DNA of 15,123 bases from Bacteroidales bacterium UBA3868 (GTDB lineage Bacteria > Bacteroidota > Bacteroidia > Bacteroidales > WCHB1-69), in contig DGGS01000053.1 of the NCBI GenBank assembly GCA_002392325.1, positions 1 through 15,123 of the forward strand, written 5' to 3'. Positions 1-8,252 of the stretch are shown piece after piece. The first letter of the stretch is position 1, and each line of letters starts with the position of its first letter. The notes below the pieces were generated by a model that searched no databases, was not told the origin of the DNA, and worked only from the letters and a program-made list of their open reading frames with translations. A program made the position numbers and the translations under genes.

Positions 1-2
1 TG

Positions 3-3000
3 AACGCTGACTGGAACGCCACCAGTGGTACCGCGCAGATTTTGAACAAACCGGAACTCGCCACCGTTGCCACCAGCGGCAGTTACAATGACCTGAGCAA
101 CAAGCCCACCATTCCTGCGGCACAAGTGAACGCGGACTGGAACGCTACCAGCGGTGTGGCCCAAATCTTGAACAAACCCACCATCCCGGCCGAGCAGGTG
201 CAGGCCAACTGGAGCGAGACCAACACCTCATCCAAGGCCTATATCCAGAACAAACCCACCATTCCTGCGGCTCAGGTGAACGCTGACTGGAACGCTTCAA
301 GCGGTGTGGCACAGATTTTGAACAAGCCGACCATCCCTGCGGCTCAGGTGAACGCCGACTGGAACGCCACCAGCGGTGTTGCCCAGATTTTGAACAAACC
401 CACCATCCCTGCGGCTCAGGTGAACGCCGACTGGAACGCCACCAGCGGTGTTGCCCAGATTTTGAACAAACCCACCATCCCCGAGTATCAGGTATTGAGC
501 ATCAGCAATGACACCATCTTCCTGACCAACGGCGGTTTCGTGAAACTGAACATCGAGTGGGACAGCATCAACAACAAACCGGAGTTCGCCCCGGTTGCCC
601 TCACCGGCGCTTACAACGATTTGACCGGAACGCCAACCATCCCCAACAAAACGAGCGACCTGGCCAACGACAGGGGATTCATCACATTGTCTGACCTCCC
701 TGCCCAGACGCAATCCGACTGGGATGAAACGGATCCCTCTGATGCTGCCTTCATCGTCAACAAACCGACTTTGGCCGATGTGGCCACCAGCGGCGATTAC
801 AATGACTTGAGCAACACCCCTGACTTGAGCAGCTATCTCACCACTGCCGATCTGAGCAATTTCGTGACCAAGACGAATGATGAGACCATTGAGGGCGACA
901 AGACCTTCAATGGTGATGTGGTGGTTGCCGCCACGGGTTCCATTGAGGTGCCTTCTGTTTTGTCAGACATAACGGAAAGCGGCACATTGACCCTTTCCGG
1001 CACAACCGGTACCGGCGACTGTGAGCAGGCCGTGAACTTTTGCGATTTGGAAACGGTCTATCAGAACATGTTGGCCAAGTTCAACGCCCTCAACGACGAA
1101 CTCGACAAATTGAACGACAGCATCAACAAACTGAACAAGGAACAGAACACCCCGAAGGACGGCGAAGCATGTCCTACCAGCCCAACTGTAACGGACTACA
1201 GCGGAAATGTTTATCCTACCGTGCGTATCGGTAACCAGTGCTGGATGAGGGAAAACATGAGATGTTTAGCATCCAGTGTTGGTAACATCACCGGACCCAC
1301 AAGCGCAGTTTCACTCAATTACTCCTCCTCCTATGCCAGATACGCATACCCCAACACGACCTCTACTACATACGCACAATATGGCCGTCTGTATAACTAT
1401 GTCGCTGCATCTCAGATTTGTCCGCAAGGATGGAGACTGCCCTCCAGCACAGACTGGAATGAATTGAGAACTTATGTTAAGAACCAAGATAAGTATAAAG
1501 GCACATTGGATCCAACATATTATGGAAAATCTCTTGCCTTCACTGAAGGTTGGACCAACTCCACTTATAACGATGAAGTCGGTAACAACCAATCAACCAA
1601 CAATAAAACAGGATTTTCAATCAAACCTGCAGGACATTACCCAACTACTAATGGTAAAATCACACCAGAAACAGGTAGTATGGGAAATGTTGCCGCTTTT
1701 TGGTCATCAGATAAGAAAGCATTCGGACTTTCGTACTATCGTGGAAATCCCTATATCGGTTACGACAATTCCAGCATAGGTTCAACTACCTCTCCTGACT
1801 CCGTATTCATGTCTGTCCGCTGTATTCGTATCAACTCCAACGGTGAGAATCCCACCATCCAACTGCCCAAAGTGGAAACCTCCTCTTCCGATGCAGACCA
1901 CATCTATAATGTGACCGCATCCGGTGGAACCGTTTCACTTTCCATCAAACCCGGTGTCGTTGTTTCCAATGATTCCATGCCTCCGATGTCCAACCTTTCC
2001 AGTGTCGGTTTCGTATATAGCAGCAGTGCGACTACCACCACGACATTGAAAATTGGCGCTTCTGGTGTAACCAACAGATACACAACGGTATCCACACAAC
2101 CCACATCCTACCCATATGTTATAGGACCTTTCTCTGTAAGCGGTTTGACATCCGGAACCAAGTATTACTACCGTGCTTACGCCATCAGAGGTGCTGACAC
2201 CGTGTATGGTGAGGTCAAGTCCTTCACAGCCCAATCGGATCCCAAGTCCTGCAAAGCGCTGCTTGGCAGTTCCTATCCGGAGCACATCAGTGACTACAAT
2301 GGCAACAACTATGCCACGGTGGCTATCGGTTCCCAGTGCTGGATGGCCCAGAACCTGCGTTCCACTTCCTATTCAGACGGAACCACCATTAACGGTTACT
2401 ACATTCCTAACGGTTCCTCCTCTGTAAACGCCAACTACGGCCGTCTCTACACCTTCGCCGCAGCAATGCGTGGCGCCGCCTCTTCCTCGGTTGCCGTACA
2501 GGGTGTCTGCCCCTCTGGTTGGCATGTTCCCACCCCTGCCGAATTCGAGACATTGAAGAGCACATTACAGGGCAACACTGCCATGCAGTGCAACAGCACA
2601 GCCGCCAATATTGCCAAGGCCATGGCGTCCACAAGCGGTTGGACTTCCAGCACGACCACCTGTGCCGTTGGTAATACGCAATCCTCCAACAACGCCTCCG
2701 GTTTCAACGCCTACCCGGCTGGTTTTCGCTATTCTACTGCCTCATTTGATGACTATGGTACACGTGCTGGTTTCTTGACAACACAGTCAGGACAAGTGTA
2801 TTATTTGCAGAACACTAGTGCAACTGTTTCGAATCTGACCAGTTCAACTTCTTCTTACTCTATGCGTTGTGTGTATAACGGACCTTCCGGCAGCGTGGCT
2901 CCGACGGTGAGCACGACTGGTACAGCCACCTGTACAAATATCGCAACTCACGACAACAATCGTTCCGTACGGTACACCTACTCTACGACCGGCACAGTAT

Positions 3001-4874
3001 CTTCTACCGGCGGCAGTAGCATTACGGCTCGTGGTATCTGCTACGGCACCACAGCCACGCCTACAACCTCCAACTACACGGTCACGGTCACTGGTTCCAC
3101 CGGCAATATGGCGGCAAATTTGAGCAATTTGGAGCCGGGCAAGACCTACTACTACCGTGCATACGCCACGAACGCCAAGGGAACCACCTACGGCGAAGTG
3201 AAGAGTTTCAGCACACCAGCAATTCCTACCATTTACACTTACAGTAGTTACTCTTATGGTGCCACCACCGCCACCCTAAAAGGTAACATCACCAATGCGG
3301 GATCTTCATCATATGTCACACTCGGCAGCCACGATATTGATGTTTATACAGCAGCATATCCCAGTGGTACCAGAGTTACCAGTGGAACTTCTTCAAGTAC
3401 TGGGACAGGTATTTATTCTGTTTCCATCACTGGTCTTACGGCTGGTACTCAGTACTATGCGGTAGCCAATGTCTATATAACCATCACCATTGGCAGTGTC
3501 TCAAAATCCTTCTATCTGTATGCCAACAACAACACCCCGTTCAAACCGGGTATCACACCGGAAGTTAGTACAACTGGTGTTACATACAATGGAGACAACC
3601 AAACATCAATGAAGTTCGTATGGAATGGCGAACTCACCAATGCCGGAACCCCCACCATTACGGAAAAGGGATTTGTTTATAGTAGTACCAACAACAACCC
3701 AACCCTGAAATCAGGTCAATTTTTCAGAAAAGAACCTGTTTCCGGCACATCCACGGGGGCCTTTTCCTTTACTTCGAGTTGGAGCACTCCCAACCAAAAA
3801 TGGTATGTCCGCGCTTACGCCATCAGCGCTATGGACACCGTTTACGGCAGCGTCCTTTCATTCACCACTCACGATTATCCCGATGTGTACTTATCAAACA
3901 ACTATGCAAACGCCTACTATTACACTGCTGAAGTGACCAAGAATTCGATTACGATGAACCACTCATACAGTACTGTCAGCGCTTCCAGCACATCGGGCGG
4001 ATGTACTGGAATTTACGCACAAGGTTTGGTCTATTCCACCAGCCCGATATCGATTACCGATGCCAACTCGACCTCCGCAGGTATCAACACCTCGGATGCT
4101 CCTTCCAACTTTGGTACATCAGTTACCAATACAGCAGGCGGAAATTATACCATCACAAATCTGAATCCGAACACGAAATACTACATTCGCGCATGGGCCA
4201 GAAGTTCTGCTGGTTACACATACTCTACCGAACAGCGTGTAGTCAGAACCAAAATGAACTGCGGCAGCACGCTCTATGACCAGGACGGCAACACTTATAA
4301 CACAGTGTCCATCGGTTCGCAGTGTTGGATGAAGAGCAACCTCAAGGCCACCCACTTCGACAACTATTATAACCAGACCGAGAACGGCGCGGGTACTTTA
4401 ATTGCAACTCCCACAACCGGCACCACCGCTTCTTCTTCCACAAGATATATTTACTATCCGGGAGGCTCTACTGGGAATTTAAGTTCATACGGTTATCTCT
4501 ACAACTGGCAAGCTGCGTCTGGAACAAATGTTTATTACCTTACGCCTAGTGATAACCATTTGATAACGGTTAACTCATCCAGCAAGCCACAAGGAGCATG
4601 TCCACGTGGTTGGCATTTGCCCACACAAGGCGATATGAACACGCTGAACAGCAACATCGACGCCTACTATAGCACATTCTCCATCCAGTATGCCGGACTC
4701 CTCAACGGGAATGGATACTATCATATGCCCAATACAAATCACGCCTATTATTGGAGTTCGACTCCATATTCCTCCACCGCTTACTACTGGGCATATTATA
4801 ACAACGACCACTCACATATGGTCAGTCAGGGTGTCCATGAATGCGGCATGTCCGTTCGTTGTATCCAAGACTAA
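3..4874 (+). CDS. Giant FISUMP/Fn3 repeat surface protein, 5'-truncated by window edge
   Basis: The reading frame is open from base 3 and already encodes a repeat unit there, so the true start lies upstream; 1623 residues are visible. In order it has: 24-residue repeats (core NADWNATSGVAQILNKP) up to about 476; tail-fibre-like motifs (YNDLSNKPTIP, YNDLTGTPTIP, ETIEGDKTFNGDV) to about 930; a heptad-like coiled coil at about 1047-1145; FISUMP domain 1 (about 1188-1836); an Fn3-like unit (about 1857-2238); FISUMP 2 (about 2284-2883); four Fn3-like units (about 2896-4251) with YYYRAYA or WYVRAYA strands; and FISUMP 3 (about 4258-4871). Each FISUMP shows IGxQCWM, CPxGW.(L/V)P and S(V/M)RC motifs. 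FISUMP is a domain family of Bacteroidota and Fibrobacter surface proteins with no proven activity. No T9SS sorting domain follows the last FISUMP. I infer a long extracellular stalk with globular heads, perhaps an adhesin; the binding partner is unknown. Confidence 0.9.
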   Translation, partial: NADWNATSGTAQILNKPELATVATSGSYNDLSNKPTIPAAQVNADWNATSGVAQILNKPTIPAEQVQANWSETNTSSKAYIQNKPTIPAAQVNADWNASSGVAQILNKPTIPAAQVNADWNATSGVAQILNKPTIPAAQVNADWNATSGVAQILNKPTIPEYQVLSISNDTIFLTNGGFVKLNIEWDSINNKPEFAPVALTGAYNDLTGTPTIPNKTSDLANDRGFITLSDLPAQTQSDWDETDPSDAAFIVNKPTLADVATSGDYNDLSNTPDLSSYLTTADLSNFVTKTNDETIEGDKTFNGDVVVAATGSIEVPSVLSDITESGTLTLSGTTGTGDCEQAVNFCDLETVYQNMLAKFNALNDELDKLNDSINKLNKEQNTPKDGEACPTSPTVTDYSGNVYPTVRIGNQCWMRENMRCLASSVGNITGPTSAVSLNYSSSYARYAYPNTTSTTYAQYGRLYNYVAASQICPQGWRLPSSTDWNELRTYVKNQDKYKGTLDPTYYGKSLAFTEGWTNSTYNDEVGNNQSTNNKTGFSIKPAGHYPTTNGKITPETGSMGNVAAFWSSDKKAFGLSYYRGNPYIGYDNSSIGSTTSPDSVFMSVRCIRINSNGENPTIQLPKVETSSSDADHIYNVTASGGTVSLSIKPGVVVSNDSMPPMSNLSSVGFVYSSSATTTTTLKIGASGVTNRYTTVSTQPTSYPYVIGPFSVSGLTSGTKYYYRAYAIRGADTVYGEVKSFTAQSDPKSCKALLGSSYPEHISDYNGNNYATVAIGSQCWMAQNLRSTSYSDGTTINGYYIPNGSSSVNANYGRLYTFAAAMRGAASSSVAVQGVCPSGWHVPTPAEFETLKSTLQGNTAMQCNSTAANIAKAMASTSGWTSSTTTCAVGNTQSSNNASGFNAYPAGFRYSTASFDDYGTRAGFLTTQSGQVYYLQNTSATVSNLTSSTSSYSMRCVYNGPSGSVAPTVSTTGTATCTNIATHDNNRSVRYTYSTTGTVSSTGGSSITARGICYGTTATPTTSNYTVTVTGSTGNMAANLSNLEPGKTYYYRAYATNAKGTTYGEVKSFSTPAIPTIYTYSSYSYGATTATLKGNITNAGSSSYVTLGSHDIDVYTAAYPSGTRVTSGTSSSTGTGIYSVSITGLTAGTQYYAVANVYITITIGSVSKSFYLYANNNTPFKPGITPEVSTTGVTYNGDNQTSMKFVWNGELTNAGTPTITEKGFVYSSTNNNPTLKSGQFFRKEPVSGTSTGAFSFTSSWSTPNQKWYVRAYAISAMDTVYGSVLSFTTHDYPDVYLSNNYANAYYYTAEVTKNSITMNHSYSTVSASSTSGGCTGIYAQGLVYSTSPISITDANSTSAGINTSDAPSNFGTSVTNTAGGNYTITNLNPNTKYYIRAWARSSAGYTYSTEQRVVRTKMNCGSTLYDQDGNTYNTVSIGSQCWMKSNLKATHFDNYYNQTENGAGTLIATPTTGTTASSSTRYIYYPGGSTGNLSSYGYLYNWQAASGTNVYYLTPSDNHLITVNSSSKPQGACPRGWHLPTQGDMNTLNSNIDAYYSTFSIQYAGLLNGNGYYHMPNTNHAYYWSSTPYSSTAYYWAYYNNDHSHMVSQGVHECGMSVRCIQD
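111..476 (+). repeat. In-frame 72-bp tandem repeats encoding fibre stalk
   Basis: There are five consecutive units: 111-182 (72 bp), 183-260 (a divergent 78-bp unit), 261-332, 333-404 and 405-476. Each encodes about 24 residues beginning IPAAQVNADWN and ending ILNKPT. The last two units (333-404 and 405-476) read as identical base for base, and 261-332 differs only slightly. A further partial unit lies at 3-56. All lengths are multiples of three, so gain or loss of a unit keeps the frame and changes only stalk length. Confidence 0.9.
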
Positions 4875-4913
4875 CCCGCCAAGCAGATTCTACAAATAAT
4901 AAGTAAATAGTTG

Positions 4914-4946
4914 AACGGCCCCTCCTTTCGGATGGGCCGTTTTTTT
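4914..4946 (+). terminator. Rho-independent terminator of the fibre gene
   Basis: An 8-bp perfect stem (AACGGCCC at 4914-4921 with GGGCCGTT at 4934-4941) is extended by a 3-bp inner stem (TCC/GGA) across one mismatch. A run of seven T follows (4940-4946). It lies 40 bases after the TAA stop of the fibre gene. The reverse direction lacks a T run, so it serves the plus strand only. Confidence 0.9.
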
Positions 4947-4989
4947 GTTAAGAGGGTTCCACTTGCTTTAAAACGAGATCATTCATATT

Positions 4990-5129
4990 GGGGTTCCGCT
5001 GCCTTCGGCAGCGGAATGGTGGAGGGGCAATAATTTAACACACCCCACCATTCCGCTCGCGTAGCGAGCGGAACCCCACACATAACCGATAATTTTTGCG
5101 CGAGCGGAACCCCACACATAACCGACAAT
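4990..5129. repeat. Nested palindromic intergenic repeat (REP/BIME-like) with a direct repeat
   Basis: Two perfect 10-bp hairpins with 3-base loops are visible: TTCCGCTGCC/GGCAGCGGAA (4994-5016) and TTCCGCTCGC/GCGAGCGGAA (5051-5073). The outer arms also pair with each other (4990-5000 with 5067-5077; 5013-5022 with 5045-5054), which makes a larger cruciform-like structure. The right end (5064-5093) is repeated directly at 5100-5129 with one mismatch (period 36). The block sits between the ends of two convergent genes. It has the form of a dispersed extragenic palindrome, but no second genomic copy can be seen here. It may also help terminate the minus-strand operon. Confidence 0.75.
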
Positions 5130-5131
5130 CT

Positions 5132-6703
5132 TCAAGCGAGCGAGACCTTCATCAGATACCATTCGCTCATGATGGCATTGTAACTGCGCAGGTGCCGCTG
5201 GTTTTGCGATTGGGCAAGCGCCTGCCGCATGGGTACCGTGAGCCGCTGAAAATCAAGAGGATCATGGGCAAACAGCGGTGTTTTGGGCCGCAAAAACGGC
5301 AGATGACGCTTCACCCATAACTTCATGTCCGCCATTTTGCCGGAAGGCAAGGTCATCTTCCTGTCTTCATCATACAAAACACCTTCCATCCCAAATATCT
5401 CCCATAAAACATCCTCATACAATTTCTTGCAAATCCGATATTCAAAAGGCAAAGCGGCGAAAAAGGCCGTGAGCTCGGCATCCCACAAGGGAAGCAGATA
5501 TGAGTTGCCCGTAAACTCCCACAATTTGCAGGAATTGACAATATACTTAGCCTGCCGCTCGCGCACATCCCAACACTCCAGCAGGGAATACAGGTTCTCC
5601 CTATCGTCACGCATTTGGCGCAACTGTTGCGCCAACCGTTTACGGAACAACCGCCTGTCAGCGCAGGTGGTTTCAACCAGATTAAAGTGCGTGTATAACA
5701 GATCGTCCACTATCTGATTCACCGACTGATATTTTCGCATATAGGGACGGAGATGGCTTCCCGCAATCATATCCCCGGAATGACCTGGCACAAAAACCGT
5801 GTTTGATGCCATGTGCCCCGCCTCCTGCAGGAACCGGGCGGCAAAATACTCCGAGAAATAGAATTTCGAACTGTATTGTGCGGCATAATGGCAATAGGAT
5901 AGAAAATGCTCATCAGAGAGCAGGTTCGTCACATCCACATTCTCGTAATCCACAAAAAACCAGGGATAACCATAGTGCTCGGCCACCTGTTTGGAGCGCT
6001 GCCACTCGTCATTGTCCGATTTTTTTCCGTATGTGAAACAGATAACATTCTGACAGTCATTCTCATGCAGCAGATGCGCGATGAGTCGGGAGTCCAGGCC
6101 ACCGCTAAGCGGCACGGCCACCGGGCAACCATTCAACGCCTGAACCAATCGCTTGCCCACGCGGTCAAGCAACATGTGCAATTCGCGTTTGGCTTGTTCG
6201 TACGACACAGGGCGCACCGGAGCGGAAAAACGGAAATAGAAGTCACGCTTCATACCATTCCCTTCAAACAGCACCCACTCACCCGCCTGTACCTGGTTCA
6301 CGCCCTCCACCAGCGTATCCTCACCCACCGTATATCCGGATGCGGCAAACATCTGACGCGCCTCCCTATTACAGACTTTGGGTTCCTTTGCATCAAACAA
6401 AGCGTCCACGTCATCTCCAACTCGAACAATGTTATCTTTCTTTCTGTAAAATATTGGGAAACAGCGCAATCGATCAACGGCTACCCACAATTGAGTGTCT
6501 TTTTTCACCACAACCGAAAATATGCCGTTCGCCTTCTCCAACCTTTTCTTAAATTGTTCAGGATTAGAACACTCCGCAAAAAAATCTACCAAATCGGGTC
6601 CTTTCAACAAGGTGTCAGACACAAACAGGAGACCCTTGACGAACACAGTACCATTATCGTACCATGCGTAACCGTTATGATGTGTAAGCTTTATTTCAAA
6701 CAT
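5132..6703 (-). CDS. Asparagine-synthase-like (AsnB-family) protein lacking the glutaminase cysteine
   Basis: This 523-residue protein has two parts. Residues about 1-155 look like the Ntn-type glutamine-amidotransferase fold of AsnB (NGIFSVVVKKDTQLWVAVDR at 59-78). Residues about 165-523 form the synthetase domain with the PP-loop ATP-pyrophosphatase motif SGGLDSR at 200-206. True AsnB enzymes begin Met-Cys-Gly and use Cys2 to hydrolyse glutamine. This protein begins MFEIKL and has no early cysteine, so it should not be a glutamine-dependent asparagine synthetase. Relatives in polysaccharide loci amidate sugar acids, and others adenylate a carboxylate for different chemistry. The start overlaps the upstream flippase gene by 13 nt (ATG at 6701-6703), so the two are probably translationally coupled. 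I infer a role in modifying a glycan or lipid-linked product; the substrate is unknown. Confidence 0.82.
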   Translation of the reverse strand: MFEIKLTHHNGYAWYDNGTVFVKGLLFVSDTLLKGPDLVDFFAECSNPEQFKKRLEKANGIFSVVVKKDTQLWVAVDRLRCFPIFYRKKDNIVRVGDDVDALFDAKEPKVCNREARQMFAASGYTVGEDTLVEGVNQVQAGEWVLFEGNGMKRDFYFRFSAPVRPVSYEQAKRELHMLLDRVGKRLVQALNGCPVAVPLSGGLDSRLIAHLLHENDCQNVICFTYGKKSDNDEWQRSKQVAEHYGYPWFFVDYENVDVTNLLSDEHFLSYCHYAAQYSSKFYFSEYFAARFLQEAGHMASNTVFVPGHSGDMIAGSHLRPYMRKYQSVNQIVDDLLYTHFNLVETTCADRRLFRKRLAQQLRQMRDDRENLYSLLECWDVRERQAKYIVNSCKLWEFTGNSYLLPLWDAELTAFFAALPFEYRICKKLYEDVLWEIFGMEGVLYDEDRKMTLPSGKMADMKLWVKRHLPFLRPKTPLFAHDPLDFQRLTVPMRQALAQSQNQRHLRSYNAIMSEWYLMKVSLA

Positions 6704-7980
6704 TTTTCGTGACGACTAATAAGGGAAAAATACCATACGAGTTGCACCGTAACCATTATGGCCGACACCGCGCTGAAGCAAATCACCGCAAGAGTGAAAT
6801 CGTTTCTCCAAATGCCGACAAACAGAGCGGCCACACGGAAGAAGATATAGGTAAACTCGATCAGCATGGCGGTGCGCTGTTTGAAAAAAATCTTCGGAAC
6901 AGCGGTCAGCGAGGCCGTCATGGTGACCATGAACAGCCATGGTAGCATGATTTTGAAATAGACGCCCGCCTGCGACCATTGCGCGCCAAACAAGACTGTG
7001 AAAAACCATTCGGCAATGAAGAAAAAGAGGACAAAAAACGGCAATAAACCAACCGCCGTATTCCGACAAAAGCGGGATACCACGGGCTTCAGCGATTCCT
7101 GATTATGATATTTTTCCACCATATTCTTGTATAACACCTGATCCATGGAACCCGTAAAAAGACCCACGGGGCAAAAACCAAGCGTCAAAGCCAGCGAAAA
7201 CATGCCAATCTCATCCATTCCGAAGAAAAATGGAAGCAGAAGCATCGGCAAATTGCCTGCCAGCATATTGGAAAGGGCATTGGGCAACTCAAATTTCGGG
7301 AAGTTGGCATATTTCACCGCCATCTCGCGCATTTGCTGTTTGTCTATTTCAAAAATTCCCTTCAATTGCTTTCCCATTCGCACAAGCGATAGCGCAAGAG
7401 CCGAGAAATATGCAATGATAGTGGAAACCACCAAACCCGAGCGGAGCATTCCGGCATACCCAAAGGCCAGCTTCAAACCCGCATTGGAGGTGCTTTTCAC
7501 CATATTGTACTCTCCAATAACCTTGAACTTTTTTTGACGCACACAAAAATTATTAAGGCATTGCCACAGACCAGCCATTAGAACCATGACGGGAATCAGC
7601 GGCAACCACCGTTCCATGTTACCTGTCGTATGAAACAGCGAGCCAATAGGACGGGCAAATAGGGTAAACACAAGTTGGCCAACGACAAACAAGCCCAGAT
7701 TAATCAGCACAATCAGTTGAAACAGCGACTTGGCAGACTTGTCGTCGCGCTCCAGCACCAGTGCGGGCTCATAGCGTCCCGTGGACAGGATGGCCAAGAG
7801 TCCCACTATGCTCAACAGCACATTCACCACACCGAAATCCTCAGGCGTGTACAAACGGGTCAGCAACGGATACACCCCGAAACTGATAATTTGCGCCAAT
7901 GTGCTGGTTGACAACAGCATGAAAGAATTGCGAACGAACTCTTTCTTTTGCCATTCTTGAAATTTGCTTACCAATCCCAT
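6691..7980 (-). CDS. Polysaccharide/oligosaccharide flippase (Wzx/PST-like, MVF/MATE superfamily)
   Basis: This 429-residue integral membrane protein has many hydrophobic helices (for example about 53-67, 87-108, 126-140, 183-200, 245-275, 310-332, 345-360 and 372-417). It carries family-typical N-terminal signatures: LLTRLYTPEDFG (39-50) and GRYEPALVL (68-76). Wzx-type proteins move undecaprenyl-linked oligosaccharides across the inner membrane. I chose the ATG at 7978-7980: the open frame continues to 8298, but the extra 106 residues run through the promoter region and, antisense, through the riboswitch, and are not protein-like. A TAnnTTTG box lies 30 bases upstream. It is the first gene of an operon with the AsnB-like gene. 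No glycosyltransferases lie next to it here, so it is not a complete O-antigen or capsule locus. Confidence 0.88.
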   Translation of the reverse strand: MGLVSKFQEWQKKEFVRNSFMLLSTSTLAQIISFGVYPLLTRLYTPEDFGVVNVLLSIVGLLAILSTGRYEPALVLERDDKSAKSLFQLIVLINLGLFVVGQLVFTLFARPIGSLFHTTGNMERWLPLIPVMVLMAGLWQCLNNFCVRQKKFKVIGEYNMVKSTSNAGLKLAFGYAGMLRSGLVVSTIIAYFSALALSLVRMGKQLKGIFEIDKQQMREMAVKYANFPKFELPNALSNMLAGNLPMLLLPFFFGMDEIGMFSLALTLGFCPVGLFTGSMDQVLYKNMVEKYHNQESLKPVVSRFCRNTAVGLLPFFVLFFFIAEWFFTVLFGAQWSQAGVYFKIMLPWLFMVTMTASLTAVPKIFFKQRTAMLIEFTYIFFRVAALFVGIWRNDFTLAVICFSAVSAIMVTVQLVWYFSLISRHEKCLK

Positions 7981-8009
7981 GAACTCTTTTGTCGTATATA
8001 ACAAAGATG

Positions 8010-8017
8010 CAAAGATA
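8010..8017 (-). promoter_or_regulatory. -7 box for flippase/AsnB-like operon
   Basis: Read on the minus strand this is TATCTTTG, a full match to the Bacteroidota sigma-ABfr -7 consensus TAnnTTTG, 30 bases before the flippase ATG. No clear TTTG at -33 is seen at the usual 19-21 spacing, so this is a half-site call. Confidence 0.55.
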
Positions 8018-8037
8018 CAAAAATCCCGTATTTTTTG

Positions 8038-8045
8038 TATTTTTG
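8038..8045 (+). promoter_or_regulatory. -7 box driving the cobalamin riboswitch transcript
   Basis: TATTTTTG matches TAnnTTTG. The predicted transcription start would fall at about 8051-8053, exactly where the first strand of riboswitch stem P1 begins (8052). That coincidence supports the assignment even though no convincing -33 TTTG is present. Confidence 0.6.
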
Positions 8046-8051
8046 CCGTGA

Positions 8052-8216
8052 TTTCCAGTGAACAATTCCCGTATGGGGATGTGAGAGGGAAACAGGTGCG
8101 AATCCTGTGCAGTACCCGCTGCTGTAAGTCTCCGGCAACCGCCGTCAAACAAGCCACTGTTGTATTCAATGGGAAGGCCGAGGGCGAAAGAGACAAGCCA
8201 GAAAACCTGCTGGAAA
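8052..8216 (+). promoter_or_regulatory. Cobalamin (B12) riboswitch
   Basis: The conserved core elements appear in order: GAGGGAAACAGGTGCGAATC (8084-8103), CAGTACCCGCTGCTGTAA (8110-8127), GCCACTG (8153-8159), GGGAAGGCCGAGGGC (8171-8185), and the B12 box AGCCAGAAAACCTGCTG (8196-8212). The closing stem P1 is visible as TTTCCAG (8052-8058) pairing with CTGGAAA (8210-8216). This is an adenosyl- or methyl-cobalamin-sensing leader that normally represses the downstream gene when B12 is plentiful. The ATG of the regulated gene lies 109 bases beyond the aptamer. The 5' edge coincides with the predicted transcript start. Confidence 0.93.
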
Positions 8217-8252
8217 GAACATAGTGAACAGCTTCGGGAGGTAGGCCAACAC

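Noticed and set aside
297..713. 138-residue minus-strand frame opposite the stalk repeats
   Set aside because: Its internal repeats are just the mirror of the plus-strand 72-bp repeats; no independent coding evidence.
5064..5129. CRISPR-like pair of 30-bp direct repeats
   Set aside because: There are only two copies separated by 6 bases, and they are part of a palindromic element; no spacer-sized gaps or cas genes.
5906..6712. 268-residue plus-strand open frame opposite the AsnB-like gene
   Set aside because: It is fully antisense to a gene with clear family motifs, and its translation shows no recognisable domain or signal.
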